From: Rhizobiaceae bacterium | GTDB lineage: Bacteria > Pseudomonadota > Alphaproteobacteria > Rhizobiales > Rhizobiaceae | Direction of reading: 5' to 3' | NCBI GenBank assembly: GCA_025698895.1 | Contig: JAILWO010000001.1 | Span: 1,151,001-1,215,000 of the forward strand | Length of the DNA: 64,000 nt | In this document: one piece after another, positions 36,418 to 45,550 of the stretch | Layout of the letters: every line of letters begins with the position of its first letter | Position numbering within the stretch: the first letter of the stretch is position 1 | Program-made: the position numbers and the translations under genes | The notes under the pieces: generated by a model | What the model was told of the DNA's origin: nothing | What the model saw: only the letters and a program-made list of their open reading frames with translations | The model's database searches: none

Positions 36418-37472
36418 CAGCCGAGTCTTGGACGAGCGTCAGCGGTGGCGTCGAGGATCGCGTGCGACGAAACCTCGCTCAGCACCGGCTTGCGCACCTC
36501 GAAGGCCTTGGCCGTGTCGAATGTGTCGATCTGTTTCTGCAGCTTCTTGTTGTCGAACCAGCCCCAGCCATTGGCCTTGGTGTCCGGTCCAAAGGCGATG
36601 CTCATGACGGTGTCCACGGTGGCATGCTCAACCGCGCGGTCTAGGTTCGGCAAGGCGTCGCACATCAGGTCGACGGCTTCCTTCCTGTTCTCGAAGGCCC
36701 AGCCCCAACCCTTGCCGCAGGCGCGGATGAACTTCGTCAGGCTTTCTTGCTCCGAAGTGAAGACCTCAGGCGTGGTGAGATAGGCGTTGGCATAACCAAG
36801 GGCTCCCGCGGACTCAGCGGTCATCACCACTCGGTCCTCGCCCAGCACCCCGAGCGCGGTGGTGTTGGTGAGGAAGCCCGTCACGGCATCGGCCTGGCCG
36901 ACCAACAGCGCGGTCATGTCTGCGCCTTGCGTGATCGTCTTGACGCTGTCCGGCTCGATGTTGTGCAGGCTCATGATTATCTGCAGGGTCAAGCGGCCGT
37001 TGGGGTTCAGCGCGACGGTCTTGCCGACGAGGTCCTGAGGCGTGCGGATCGGGGAAGACGACTTCGAGAAGTAGGCATATGGGGTGTACTGATATCCACA
37101 AGCAAACAGCATAACCGGGCGGCCGGCGCCGTGCGCGAGGACGGTCTGCGAACTGGTCATCTGCGCCGCGGTCGCCTGACCGGTCAGTAGCGGCGGAAGT
37201 GTTTGGGCGTTCGGACCTCCGCCGCCCAGCTGAACGTCGAGACCTTCCTCGGCGAAGTAGCCCTTGGCCTTGGCGACGATGTCGCCGATCTGGCCGTTGC
37301 CGAGCAGCCAGTCGTATTGCACCAACATGGCCTTGGTGCCGGCCGCTCGAGCCGGCCCGAAGCTGACAAAAGCGCCGGCCATTGCGGAACCGGTCGCCAT
37401 CATGGCCGAAGTACGAAGAAAATCACGGCGATTCATGCCACCGGATCGATTGAATGTTTTTCCCATTGTCAT
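36417..37472 (-). CDS. ABC substrate-binding protein, NMT1/THI5-like, Tat-exported
   Basis: From ATG 37472 (351 residues) the N-terminus carries the twin-arginine motif RRDFLR followed by a hydrophobic stretch and a GPARA cleavage region, so export is by Tat. The mature protein is of the NMT1/SsuA-like periplasmic binding family (LLTGQATAAQMTSSQTVLAHG, ALNPNGRLTLQIIMSLHNI). The family binds thiamine precursors, pyrimidines, taurine and aliphatic sulfonates. It heads the salvage operon, whose enzymes suggest a nucleoside or nucleoside-derived ligand. Alternative upstream starts exist at 37487 and 37538. Confidence 0.88.
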   Translation of the reverse strand: MTMGKTFNRSGGMNRRDFLRTSAMMATGSAMAGAFVSFGPARAAGTKAMLVQYDWLLGNGQIGDIVAKAKGYFAEEGLDVQLGGGGPNAQTLPPLLTGQATAAQMTSSQTVLAHGAGRPVMLFACGYQYTPYAYFSKSSSPIRTPQDLVGKTVALNPNGRLTLQIIMSLHNIEPDSVKTITQGADMTALLVGQADAVTGFLTNTTALGVLGEDRVVMTAESAGALGYANAYLTTPEVFTSEQESLTKFIRACGKGWGWAFENRKEAVDLMCDALPNLDRAVEHATVDTVMSIAFGPDTKANGWGWFDNKKLQKQIDTFDTAKAFEVRKPVLSEVSSHAILDATADARPRLG

Positions 37473-38116
37473 GATTTCGGTTCCCATTGCGGCGTCTGAT
37501 GCGCGTTGCACGAAAGCCACCACCGACGTGCGTTCCACGCAACAGACCAGTTACCTGCAAAGAAGGGACCCAGTTTGAAGCGGAGTCGCACCTTCAGGCG
37601 GATATGCGCAAGTTCCTTCACATCCATGCACGATCTTCAGTTCGACCTGCCTTTCGCTGTGTTGCTGTTCAGCGGCTTTGGGCAAGCCATCAACGAAGAG
37701 CTGGTTGTTATATGGGCAAGGGTGTTGACGGGCCGAGAACAATGATGATCCTCGGCACCGTCTGGCGTATCGCGCTCGTGCCCTCTATTGCAGCCTTGAT
37801 CGGTATCTGAACGGCGGCCTTTTCTGGTCAGCCTCCGGCGGTTTGCCAAGCCCTATCTGAACGTGGCAGGCGTTGATCTCCTCGATGGAGAACTGCAGTC
37901 TTCTGCCGCAGAACGGCCGGACAGTCTATCGGATGGTGGTCGGCTGGGGCTGGCGCTTGCTCGGCTTGAACCTGCGCGTCCCACGGCAGCTAAGCACCGG
38001 TCGCGGCAGGATTTTCAGATGCTCCCTTTGGAAACACATTTCAGCATTTGTGCGGCGAGTTTAGGCGGCCTGCTTCAGGGGATTTGGCAGGAAGGGGGCG
38101 CCATGAGGTTGCTCCG
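37473..38116. other. Gene-poor stretch upstream of the salvage operon
   Basis: No convincing gene is seen in these 640 bp. Several short plus-strand frames occur (for example FDLPFAVLLFSGFGQ near 37640) but none is long or recognisable. The promoter of the minus-strand salvage operon should lie near 37475-37650, and the rest may be remnant coding sequence. Confidence 0.4.
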
Positions 38117-39307
38117 CTACATCCTCCGGCTCACCATGATCGTGTCGAGTGTTTTTGAGCGGTAGCGCTCGACCATAGCGTCATCCAGTTCCACGCCCAG
38201 CCCTGGGCCTCGGGGCGAGTGGAGTTCGCCGCCTTCGATCGTGAAGCCGGGGTCGCGCACGATGTCGTCCGTTATCGAGGCCGTGTCGGTCGTTCCGTGC
38301 AGGTAGAGGAACAGGCCGAGCTCGTCGTTGAAGCGGTCTGACTTCTTGCGCGTGACGGCGAAATGGGCGCCGATCGCCGCAGCGATCGTGTTACCCTGGT
38401 TACAGATCTGGTAGTCCACGAAGGCGATGTCCATCAGGTCCGCCCATTTCACGCCCCTATGCACGCCGCCGACGCGGCAAAGCAGGCAGTGCGCGCCGTC
38501 ATAGGCGCCGCTCTTGATGCTGGCATATGCTTCGGCCACTGACATCGCGCCGTGATCGGCCAGTATCGGCACGCGGCTCTTGCGCCGCAGCAGCACCTGC
38601 CCTTCCACGTCATACGCCGGGAGGGGCTGTTCGACGAAGTTCAGATCGTGTTCGTCCAGCCGCTCTATCGTCTTCAGGGCGCCCGACAGACTGTAGGCCA
38701 TGCCCATGTCGACGCCGATAGGAATTCCGGCGCCGAGCGCTTCGCGCATCGCCCTGAAGCGGGCAAGCGCGTTCTTCGGATCGGCGTTGACATGCAGCTT
38801 GATCGAGCTGAAGCCGGCGTCGATGTAGCGCTTGGCTTCCTCGGCCGCTTCCTCGGGGGTCGGTAGGAAGCTCTGAATATGTTCAAGCGGTATGCGCTCG
38901 CGCTGTATGCCTCCCAGAAGCTCGTAGACAGGCACGTCGACGATCTTGCCCTTCAGGTCGTAAAGTGCGCAGTCGAAGGTGCCGAGCACGTACCAGTTCT
39001 CGCTGAACCAGCCGCCGATCGCCGTTTCGAGCCGGTTGAGAAGATGGTGGGTCCGCCTCGGGTCCTCGCCGATCAGCATCGCGGCGAGATCCTTCATCAG
39101 GACCATCGCCCCCTCGCGCGAAACCCCCGATTTCAAAAGCGGAGCATCCGGGAAGCTGTAGGAGCTGCCGATGCCGACGAGGCCCTGGTCGGTGTGAATC
39201 TTCATCAGGATGAAGTTATTCGCCGCCGGCGTGGGTCCCGTGGCGAATATCAGCCGACCCTTATGCGGCTGATCCAGTGCGACGATCTCGATACGGGTGA
39301 TCTTCAT
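38117..39307 (-). CDS. Mandelate racemase/muconate-lactonizing-type enolase superfamily enzyme
   Basis: The 396-residue protein has the capping domain (1-about 125, MKITRIEIVALDQPHKG) and a TIM barrel with metal ligands Asp in GVDMG, Glu in FVEQPL and Asp in ILADHG. The second-strand catalytic motif reads KLH instead of the usual K-x-K, so one base lysine is replaced by His. The family abstracts an alpha proton from carboxylates (racemases, dehydratases, cycloisomerases). The substrate is not evident. It is divergent from the quinone oxidoreductase gene, with a 171-bp shared promoter region. Confidence 0.85.
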   Translation of the reverse strand: MKITRIEIVALDQPHKGRLIFATGPTPAANNFILMKIHTDQGLVGIGSSYSFPDAPLLKSGVSREGAMVLMKDLAAMLIGEDPRRTHHLLNRLETAIGGWFSENWYVLGTFDCALYDLKGKIVDVPVYELLGGIQRERIPLEHIQSFLPTPEEAAEEAKRYIDAGFSSIKLHVNADPKNALARFRAMREALGAGIPIGVDMGMAYSLSGALKTIERLDEHDLNFVEQPLPAYDVEGQVLLRRKSRVPILADHGAMSVAEAYASIKSGAYDGAHCLLCRVGGVHRGVKWADLMDIAFVDYQICNQGNTIAAAIGAHFAVTRKKSDRFNDELGLFLYLHGTTDTASITDDIVRDPGFTIEGGELHSPRGPGLGVELDDAMVERYRSKTLDTIMVSRRM

Positions 39308-39478
39308 TGAATGAGCTTCCTCTTCCCGGTCGATGCCGCGGCATCTTCCACGATCCGTGACCAGAAGTGCTTCATGAGGCGAAGGCTGTCAGTAACGGGC
39401 GAGGGGGACAGACGATCGGGCCGGCGGCGCCACTATTGCGCGGCCTGAAGGCGCCGCCGGCGCCCAACCGGAGTAGTC
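39308..39478. promoter_or_regulatory. Divergent promoter region
   Basis: This 171-bp gap separates the minus-strand enolase-superfamily gene from the plus-strand quinone oxidoreductase gene and must carry both promoters. No operator palindrome was clear by eye. Confidence 0.4.
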
Positions 39479-40486
39479 ATGTACGCCATTCGAATTCACC
39501 AGAACGGTGGTCCGGAGGTGATGGCCTGGGAAGAGATCCCCGGGCCGGTCGCCACGCCCGGAACCGTGATCGTGCGCCATACGGCGATCGGAATAAACTT
39601 TTCCGACATCAACGTGCGGCGTGGCGGCTTCTACAAGACCATCCGCGGCGGCCTTGATGTCGGCTTCCCGCTGATCCCGGGCAACGAGGCCGCGGGAATT
39701 GTCGAGGAGATCGGCGAGGGCGTCACCGATTTCCGCGTCGGCGACCGTGTCGCCTATGCCGGCATGCATGGCCAGTTCTTCGAGGATACCGGCGCCTATT
39801 GCGAATTGCGCGCCGTTCCGCAAGACCGGCTGGTGGCGGTCCCGGCATCGGTGACCGACGAACAGGCCGCCGCGATCCTGCTCAAGGGCAGCACCGCCTC
39901 CCTCATCGTCAACCGGCTTCACAAGCCGGCCAAGGGCGAGGTTGTGCTGGTCCATACCGCCGCGGCCGGCGTCGGCTCCCTTCTTTGCCAATGGGCGTCG
40001 GCACTCGGCGCCACGGTCATCGGCACGGTCGGTTCGCCGGCCAAGGAAGCAATTGCCCGCGACAATGGCTGCGCTCACGTCATCCTCTACCGCGAAGCCG
40101 ATTTCGTCGAGGCGGTGAACAAGATCGCGCCCGACGGCGTCACCGTCGTCTATGACGGCGTCGGCAAGGACACATTCGAACGGTCGCTCGACGTGCTCAG
40201 CCACTTCGGCAAGGCCATCAATTACGGCAACGCTTCAGGCCCTGTGGCGCCGGTCGACATCCAACGCATGGCCTTGCGTTCCCTCTCGGTCGCCCGCGCC
40301 GGCGTGACCGGCCATATCCCCGACGCCGCCGCCTTGCGTGCCGTGGCCGCCGAACTGTTCGAACTGGTCGCGCAAGGCGTGCTGCGCCCGCGCGTCGACA
40401 AGGTCTATCCGCTTGAGCAAGCAGCCAGCGCGCATGCCGATGTCGAGGCGGCGCGCTATTCGGGCTCGCTGCTACTGGCACCCTGA
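39479..40486 (+). CDS. Zinc-independent quinone oxidoreductase (MDR superfamily)
   Basis: The 335-residue protein has an N-terminal GroES-like domain (NEAAGIVEEIGEGV, GDRVAYAGM) and a Rossmann domain with HTAAAGVGSLLCQWA, the NADPH site of QOR-type enzymes. The zinc-binding residues of alcohol dehydrogenases are absent. It reduces quinones or enones with NADPH. Followed 12 bp later by the phosphatase gene. Confidence 0.9.
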   Translation: MYAIRIHQNGGPEVMAWEEIPGPVATPGTVIVRHTAIGINFSDINVRRGGFYKTIRGGLDVGFPLIPGNEAAGIVEEIGEGVTDFRVGDRVAYAGMHGQFFEDTGAYCELRAVPQDRLVAVPASVTDEQAAAILLKGSTASLIVNRLHKPAKGEVVLVHTAAAGVGSLLCQWASALGATVIGTVGSPAKEAIARDNGCAHVILYREADFVEAVNKIAPDGVTVVYDGVGKDTFERSLDVLSHFGKAINYGNASGPVAPVDIQRMALRSLSVARAGVTGHIPDAAALRAVAAELFELVAQGVLRPRVDKVYPLEQAASAHADVEAARYSGSLLLAP

Positions 40487-40498
40487 GGTGCGACGGCC

Positions 40499-41245
40499 GT
40501 GACGGACGAAATGGCCGACAATCCAGTGCTGCTGGTGCCCGGCATTTCCAATTTCCGCGATTTCGGCAGCCATGCGACGGTTGATGGCCGCGCCCTGCCG
40601 CGCGGCCTGTTCTTCCGTTCCGCGCATCTGGGAGGCATCGGCGCGCCCGGACTGGCGCGCCTCAGCGCACTCGGTATCTCGAAGGTGGTTGACTTGCGTG
40701 GCCGCCAGGAACGCCTCAAAGCGCTGCCGGCCAAGGGGCTCTTGAACATTTGCTCGGCTCCGGTCGAACCCGGCTCCTTCACCTCGATGGAGCTATCGGA
40801 TGGTCGTCGCGTCACGCCCGACCTGATGCGCGAGAGGATCCATTTCATCTATCGCCGCTTCGCCACCGAGGCGACGCGCGATTTCGGTGCCGCGCTCGCC
40901 GTGATCCTCCAGGCGGACGGGCCTTTGCTGATCCACTGCACAGCCGGCAAGGATCGGACCGGTTTCATGGCGGCGCTGGTGCTGAGCCTTCTGGGTGTCG
41001 GGCGCGCGGAAATCGTCGCCGATTATTTGCTGACCAACGATCTCTGGGATCACGCCTATGAGGGCGCGCTGCGGCTTTCGCCCGAAGTCATGGCGCCGGC
41101 GCTTGCCGCTGATGCGGCCTATCTGGAAACGGCCTTCGAGGCGATAGAGCGCAATTGGGGGAGCGTCGAGGATTATGCGGCCGCGGCGACGGGGAACGCG
41201 GACTATGCGGCGCGGCTGAGAAAAAAGGTGTGGGACGCGCCGTGA
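40499..41245 (+). CDS. Tyrosine-protein-phosphatase-like protein
   Basis: The 248-residue protein has the dual-specificity-like P-loop HCTAGKDRTG with Cys147 and the upstream FRDFG and VDLRGRQER motifs of the Tyr_phosphatase3 family, which includes lipid and protein tyrosine phosphatases such as Mycobacterium PtpB. GTG 40499 is the start used; ATG 40511 is an alternative. It lies in a run with the oxidoreductase and the phosphotransferase gene, an arrangement suggestive of acyl-CoA or lipid catabolism. Confidence 0.88.
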   Translation: MTDEMADNPVLLVPGISNFRDFGSHATVDGRALPRGLFFRSAHLGGIGAPGLARLSALGISKVVDLRGRQERLKALPAKGLLNICSAPVEPGSFTSMELSDGRRVTPDLMRERIHFIYRRFATEATRDFGAALAVILQADGPLLIHCTAGKDRTGFMAALVLSLLGVGRAEIVADYLLTNDLWDHAYEGALRLSPEVMAPALAADAAYLETAFEAIERNWGSVEDYAAAATGNADYAARLRKKVWDAP

Positions 41246-41272
41246 CCCGGCCGGCAGGGGAGGACGGACAGG

Positions 41273-42364
41273 GTGCCTATATTCGAGGGTGAAGACGACA
41301 CTTCCGACCTGGGTCCGCTGATCCAGCAATGGCTGCGCAAGCGGCCCGGCTATGGCGAGGCGGTCGTCGAGGAGATCTCGTCGGCCACCTCGGGCACCGG
41401 ATGGTCGAACGAGACCTACCGGCTGACCTTACGCCGTGCACCGGGTGCCGAGGTCGAGAAGCTGATCCTGAGGTTGCCGCCAAGCGGCGAGGCGCTGCTG
41501 CGAGATTACGACATCGGCTTGCAGTTCGCCACCGTCCAAGCGTTGCAGGGGATCGCCGGCTACCCGGTCGTCGCCGGCCGCTGGCTGGAACCGGACCCCG
41601 GGCTGCTCGGCAGGCCGTTCTATCTGATGGATTATGTCGAGGGCTGGACCCCGAGTGACAGGCCAATCTATCTCAGGTCGGGCTGGGTTCACGAGGCGGC
41701 CGACGAACAGCGTCGGCGCATGTGGCTCGCTTCCGTTGAGACAATCGCCCGCCTGCCGTCGGTGGACTGGCGTGCGCGCGGCCTAGACGTCTATCAGTGG
41801 CCGGATCGCAACCGCTCCTGCATTGAGCAGAACATAGAGCACTGGGCGGGCCTCTATGATTGGGGTTCCACCTTTTTGCCGCCCGCCGATGTCAGGATCG
41901 TCGACGAACTGCGCCGCTGGCTCGAACTGAACGCGCCGCGCGAGGAGGAGGTGACCTTCAACTGGGGCGACGCCCGTTTCGCCAATTTTATCTATCGCGA
42001 TTTCGAACCCGTTGCGCTGCTCGACTGGGAACTGGCCACGGTCGGCGAGCCGGAGCTCGACATCACCTTTTTCCTGTTCGCGCACCGCCACCTCCAGCTT
42101 CTCGCCCATGAAGGCGACAGGCACGCCCCCGACCTCGGCGGATTCCTCTCCGAGGAGGAGACGATCGTGCATTACGAGCGCGTCAGCGGCGTGAAGGTGC
42201 GCAACCCGAATTTCTACTGGCTTTTCAACGCCTACCGGATCTACGGCGTGCGCCAACGGATCGCCGGCCTGTCGGTCAGGTGGAAGACGCTCGACCTGGA
42301 TGCGGCGATGAAGCTGCGCGCGGTTCCGACGCTCGAGGAGGAAGTCGCCGCGCGCATGACCTGA
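41273..42364 (+). CDS. APH-family phosphotransferase (acyl-CoA catabolism associated)
   Basis: The 363-residue protein starts with GTG 41273 behind ggggaggacgga. It has the APH kinase core: nucleotide-binding region (SGTGWSNETYRLTL), Brenner motif NWGDARFANFIY with catalytic Asp, and the metal-binding LLDWELATVGEPELD. This subgroup resembles the phosphotransferase domains paired with ACAD10/11-type acyl-CoA dehydrogenases, which phosphorylate 4-hydroxyacyl-CoAs. No acyl-CoA dehydrogenase lies next to it here. Antibiotic resistance is not implied. Confidence 0.85.
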   Translation: MPIFEGEDDTSDLGPLIQQWLRKRPGYGEAVVEEISSATSGTGWSNETYRLTLRRAPGAEVEKLILRLPPSGEALLRDYDIGLQFATVQALQGIAGYPVVAGRWLEPDPGLLGRPFYLMDYVEGWTPSDRPIYLRSGWVHEAADEQRRRMWLASVETIARLPSVDWRARGLDVYQWPDRNRSCIEQNIEHWAGLYDWGSTFLPPADVRIVDELRRWLELNAPREEEVTFNWGDARFANFIYRDFEPVALLDWELATVGEPELDITFFLFAHRHLQLLAHEGDRHAPDLGGFLSEEETIVHYERVSGVKVRNPNFYWLFNAYRIYGVRQRIAGLSVRWKTLDLDAAMKLRAVPTLEEEVAARMT

Positions 42365-42378
42365 CCGGACTCGGTCAG
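42361..42378. terminator. Hairpin between convergent genes
   Basis: A perfect 7-bp stem (ctgaccg / cggtcag) with a gact loop lies between the convergent phosphotransferase and SnoaL-like genes, overlapping the phosphotransferase stop. There is no T tract, so it is only a possible terminator. Confidence 0.35.
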
Positions 42379-42398
42379 CCCCGCTTCGGTTGAGCCGC

Positions 42399-42767
42399 TC
42401 AGGCCCAGTTGCCCTTGTCGATCGTCAGCGGGTTCCACACATCCGTGATGCGCCCGTCGACGACCTTGAACACCTCGATGCCGCAGGTCTTGTTGCCATT
42501 GGCGTAGACATTGTTCCAAACCGTGGTGACATGCGTTCCATCGGATGTGCGCACGATCGCCTTGAAGGCGGGCGCATTGGTGGCGTGACGCTGCCGGATG
42601 CGATCGATTTGTTCGTCATGGCTCATCGGGACGGTCTTCTCGGCATAGTGCCGCGTCACCGGATCGGCGCATATCTCGCGCACGAGTTCGGCCTCGCAGG
42701 CGTTCCAGGCGCGTTCGAAATAAAGCTCGATGACTTCCTCGGCCGACCTCGCACTACTCATCGACAT
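42399..42767 (-). CDS. SnoaL/NTF2-like protein
   Basis: This 122-residue protein is of the small cone-shaped NTF2-like fold (VIELYFERAWNACEAELVREI, then TVWNNVYANGNKTCGIEVFKV and DGRITDVWNP). The fold serves ketosteroid isomerases, limonene-epoxide hydrolases and polyketide cyclases. It is the last gene of the P450 module, 33 bp after the P450, and may act on the P450 product. Confidence 0.82.
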   Translation of the reverse strand: MSMSSARSAEEVIELYFERAWNACEAELVREICADPVTRHYAEKTVPMSHDEQIDRIRQRHATNAPAFKAIVRTSDGTHVTTVWNNVYANGNKTCGIEVFKVVDGRITDVWNPLTIDKGNWA

Positions 42768-42800
42768 TCCTTTCCAGGGGCTGGTATTGCTGTTTGTCCG

Positions 42801-44039
42801 TCACGCGGCTTTGCGCGGCGTGACCTTGAGCGGCAGTTCCGCGAGCGTTCTGAGTTGGTTGACCGGCCGGTAGCTCGGCTCCGCGGTCAGTTCGATCGAC
42901 TCGGCGCGCTCGGCCAGCGCCTTCAGGATGCATTCGGCCTCCAGCCGCGCGATCATCTGGCCAATGCAATTGTGAGTGCCGAACCCGAACGCGACATGGA
43001 TGCCGGCCGTGTCGCGGGTGAGGTCGTAGCGCTCCGGCTCCTTCCAGAAGCGCGGATCGCGATTGGCGCAGCCCGAGAAAATGCCGATCTTGGTGTCGGC
43101 CGCCAGATGATAGCCGGACAGTTCGGTCTCGCGCGTCGTGGTGCGGAAATTTACGTAGGACGGCGATTCGTGGCGGATCGCTTCCTCGAACGCCTGCCGC
43201 GCCTTCGAGGGGTCGGCTTTCAGGATCGCCCATTGATCGGGATTTCGCGCCAGCTGGTTGAGCGTGAAGCCGATGCCGGCAATGGTCGTGTCCATGCCGC
43301 CGCGAACGAAGACACGCGCCATGTTGGTGGCGACGCCTTCCTCCAGTTCGCCCCGCTCTTCCGCCTCGAAAAGCATCTCGCCGATTGAGCCCGGTCGCAT
43401 CGATTCGCGCTCCGCGCTCCTGTCGTACCAGTCGAGATAGGGCTCGGCCTTCTTGACCGCCGCCCGATGCAGCTCGTTGTCGGGCCCTGCCTGGTTGAAG
43501 CTCATCTCGCCAATGGCAAGCGCCTCCCTGCGCGGCAGTTCCACCCCCACCGCTTCGGGAAAGACGTGCAGCACGTAGGATTCGGCGACATCTTCGACGC
43601 CGTCGAATTGCCCCTTCTCCACGAGCCGGTCGGCGAAGATGACCGCCTCCTTCTCGAAATGCTCGCGCCAGCGCCGCACCACGATCGGCGACAGGATGCG
43701 CGTCAGCACGCCGCGTATACTCGTATGCGAGGGCGGATCGTTTTCCAGCAGCCGGTTGGGAATGCGGAACTTACCCGGTTTTCGGATGTCGTGGATCCCG
43801 ATCCCTGCCTTGGCGGTGAAGCGGTCGTGATCGTTGAGGATGATTTTGGTTTCCTCGTAACGGCCCGTAACATAGACGCCGTAGGTCTCGAGTTCGACGA
43901 TCGCCGCGGTTTCCCGCAACGTTTCGAAGAACGGGTAGGGATCGGCCAGGACGGGACCGGAATAGGGGTCGACGTCGAGGAGCGGCGGTGTCTTTTCTCC
44001 CGCTGGGGACGGGCTTGCGGTTCGTGCGGTCGACGTCAC
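42801..44039 (-). CDS. Cytochrome P450, CYP199-like (module A)
   Basis: The 412-residue soluble P450 has the heme-binding FGFGTHNCIGQ with Cys358, the K-helix E-x-x-R in EEAIRHES and the I-helix RGGMDTTIAG with the Asp-Thr pair. The overall pattern (YGVYVTGRYEE, MSFNQAGPDNELH) resembles the CYP199 group that oxidises para-substituted benzoates, and the paralogue at 58117-59334. It starts at GTG 44039, overlapping the upstream gene by 4 bp. No ferredoxin or ferredoxin reductase is present in the window. Confidence 0.92.
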   Translation of the reverse strand: MTSTARTASPSPAGEKTPPLLDVDPYSGPVLADPYPFFETLRETAAIVELETYGVYVTGRYEETKIILNDHDRFTAKAGIGIHDIRKPGKFRIPNRLLENDPPSHTSIRGVLTRILSPIVVRRWREHFEKEAVIFADRLVEKGQFDGVEDVAESYVLHVFPEAVGVELPRREALAIGEMSFNQAGPDNELHRAAVKKAEPYLDWYDRSAERESMRPGSIGEMLFEAEERGELEEGVATNMARVFVRGGMDTTIAGIGFTLNQLARNPDQWAILKADPSKARQAFEEAIRHESPSYVNFRTTTRETELSGYHLAADTKIGIFSGCANRDPRFWKEPERYDLTRDTAGIHVAFGFGTHNCIGQMIARLEAECILKALAERAESIELTAEPSYRPVNQLRTLAELPLKVTPRKAA

Positions 44040-44818
44040 GGCGTGTCACTCCCGTTAGTGTTCTTGTCGGCTGTGCCCGCGGCGCGCGGCGGCGCCTTGG
44101 CGTTGGGTCCCGTCTGGCGCGGCGCGAAACCCTCTCGGGCCTTGCCGTAATCGGGTGGGCGCAGCAGGAAGGAGTCGAATGGCGGCAGTGCGCGGAACGC
44201 GGTCCCGCCGGATAGATCGCCGGCCCCGAGGCATTCGTCGGCCCGGGCCACGAAAGTGACGATCTGCGGCGCGAAGGTGCCGATCACCGGCTCGAAGACG
44301 CCCATTACCTTGCCGCCGCCATCGCGATCGGCATCGAGCGCGTCGCCGATGGCGGAACTGCTCGCCTCTTTTGGCAGCCCGCGCAGATCGTAGCGGCGCA
44401 ATTCGTAGATGCCGTCCACTTCCGCGTCGGTCGCAGGGCGGAACCGTTCCCATAGCGGTGCCGCTTTCATGAAGGAGATATGCGCGCGCTCCACGCGCTG
44501 TTGCCCGGCATAGTTCTGCGTCATCGCCGCGATCCAATCGCTATCGCTGTAGAAGGCGCCCCAAGCTCGCATCCTCTCGTCGAGGTTCGACCAGCGCAGC
44601 AGATAGCCGTAGAGCGGCGCAAATGGTCCCGCATGTCCCTCCCACAGGGCCAGCGGCGGACTAACGCCATGCCGGGCGAAAAGAGGCGGCACCTGTCGGC
44701 CCATGAGGTCGTGAAACGCCGACAGGCGCGCTTGCCGCATCTCGTAGAGGCGCAGTTCGTAGTAGGGGCCGAGACCCGCGCCGTCGCCGTCTGGCGGTGT
44801 CGTAGACGGTCGCGCCAT
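44036..44818 (-). CDS. NIPSNAP-family protein (module A)
   Basis: The 260-residue protein has the NIPSNAP dimeric ferredoxin-like alpha/beta pattern twice (YYELRLYEMRQARLSAFHDLM and IYELRRYDLRG). The fold is shared with EthD and antibiotic monooxygenases. It is encoded between another NIPSNAP-like gene (adjacent, stop then ATG) and the P450 gene (4-bp overlap). The role is probably catalytic or accessory in the same pathway; no specific reaction can be assigned. Confidence 0.8.
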   Translation of the reverse strand: MARPSTTPPDGDGAGLGPYYELRLYEMRQARLSAFHDLMGRQVPPLFARHGVSPPLALWEGHAGPFAPLYGYLLRWSNLDERMRAWGAFYSDSDWIAAMTQNYAGQQRVERAHISFMKAAPLWERFRPATDAEVDGIYELRRYDLRGLPKEASSSAIGDALDADRDGGGKVMGVFEPVIGTFAPQIVTFVARADECLGAGDLSGGTAFRALPPFDSFLLRPPDYGKAREGFAPRQTGPNAKAPPRAAGTADKNTNGSDTP

Positions 44819-45550
44819 CTACCCGACCGCTCCCTCGAAGCCGCCGTTGCGTAGCGGGCGCATCAGATAGCGGCGCGAAATCCCGACGAGCCGGCGCTGG
44901 TGCTTTTGGCGTTCGGCGTCGCGCTGGTCGGCCTGTGCTGCATCGATCTCGGCCCAGGCGCGCTCCGGTGGCGTTTTTGCATTCCAGGAAAGGAACGATA
45001 TCAGCAGCGGTCGTTCCGGGCCGATCGCGAGTTCGTAGACGCCGCGAATCCGCGCCCCGCGTTCGATCGCCATGGACAGTTCATGGCGCGTGAGGGTTTC
45101 GGCGGCCTCCGTGCTGGAGCCGTTGAGGACTTGCTGGATACGCAGTTCCTGCAGCTTGTCGGTCGCGTTGGGGGCGCCGGCTTCGACCAGCGCCTCGCCC
45201 GCCGGCGCGCCCGCGAGTATCCAGCTTTCCGCCTCCCGCAGGAGACTTCCTTCCGCGCCAGGTACGATCGCCGGGGCGTCGCCGCTCTCCAATAGTCGGC
45301 CGAAGCTGCTTTCCCGTTCGGTTAGGCTGTTCCAGCGGTAAAGCGTGATGATCGAGTGCGGGCCGATGACGACGCAGGACATTTCCAGTGGCGTGGGAAT
45401 GGAATGGCGGGACCAAAGGGACGGCTCGCCCCCGTCCGACATCGCTTTTCGATACCACTCGACCAGTTCCGAAACGGCGCGGCCAGGAGCGATCTGCTCG
45501 AATCTCAACTCGAACAGGCAGCGCCCGGTCGTGTCGAGATTGCCGGTCAT
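44819..45550 (-). CDS. NIPSNAP-like alpha/beta-barrel protein (module A)
   Basis: The 243-residue protein has two ferredoxin-like halves (CLFELRFEQIAPGRAVSELVEWY and QELRIQQVLNG), as in NIPSNAP/EthD proteins, but is divergent. Its ATG overlaps the SDR stop by 4 bp and its stop abuts the next gene, so it is tightly co-translated. It may form a heteromer with the neighbouring NIPSNAP protein. Confidence 0.7.
   Translation of the reverse strand: MTGNLDTTGRCLFELRFEQIAPGRAVSELVEWYRKAMSDGGEPSLWSRHSIPTPLEMSCVVIGPHSIITLYRWNSLTERESSFGRLLESGDAPAIVPGAEGSLLREAESWILAGAPAGEALVEAGAPNATDKLQELRIQQVLNGSSTEAAETLTRHELSMAIERGARIRGVYELAIGPERPLLISFLSWNAKTPPERAWAEIDAAQADQRDAERQKHQRRLVGISRRYLMRPLRNGGFEGAVG

Noticed and set aside
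41273-42364. Aminoglycoside resistance enzyme
   Set aside because: The APH fold is present, but the subgroup and its catabolic neighbours point to acyl-CoA metabolism rather than antibiotic resistance.
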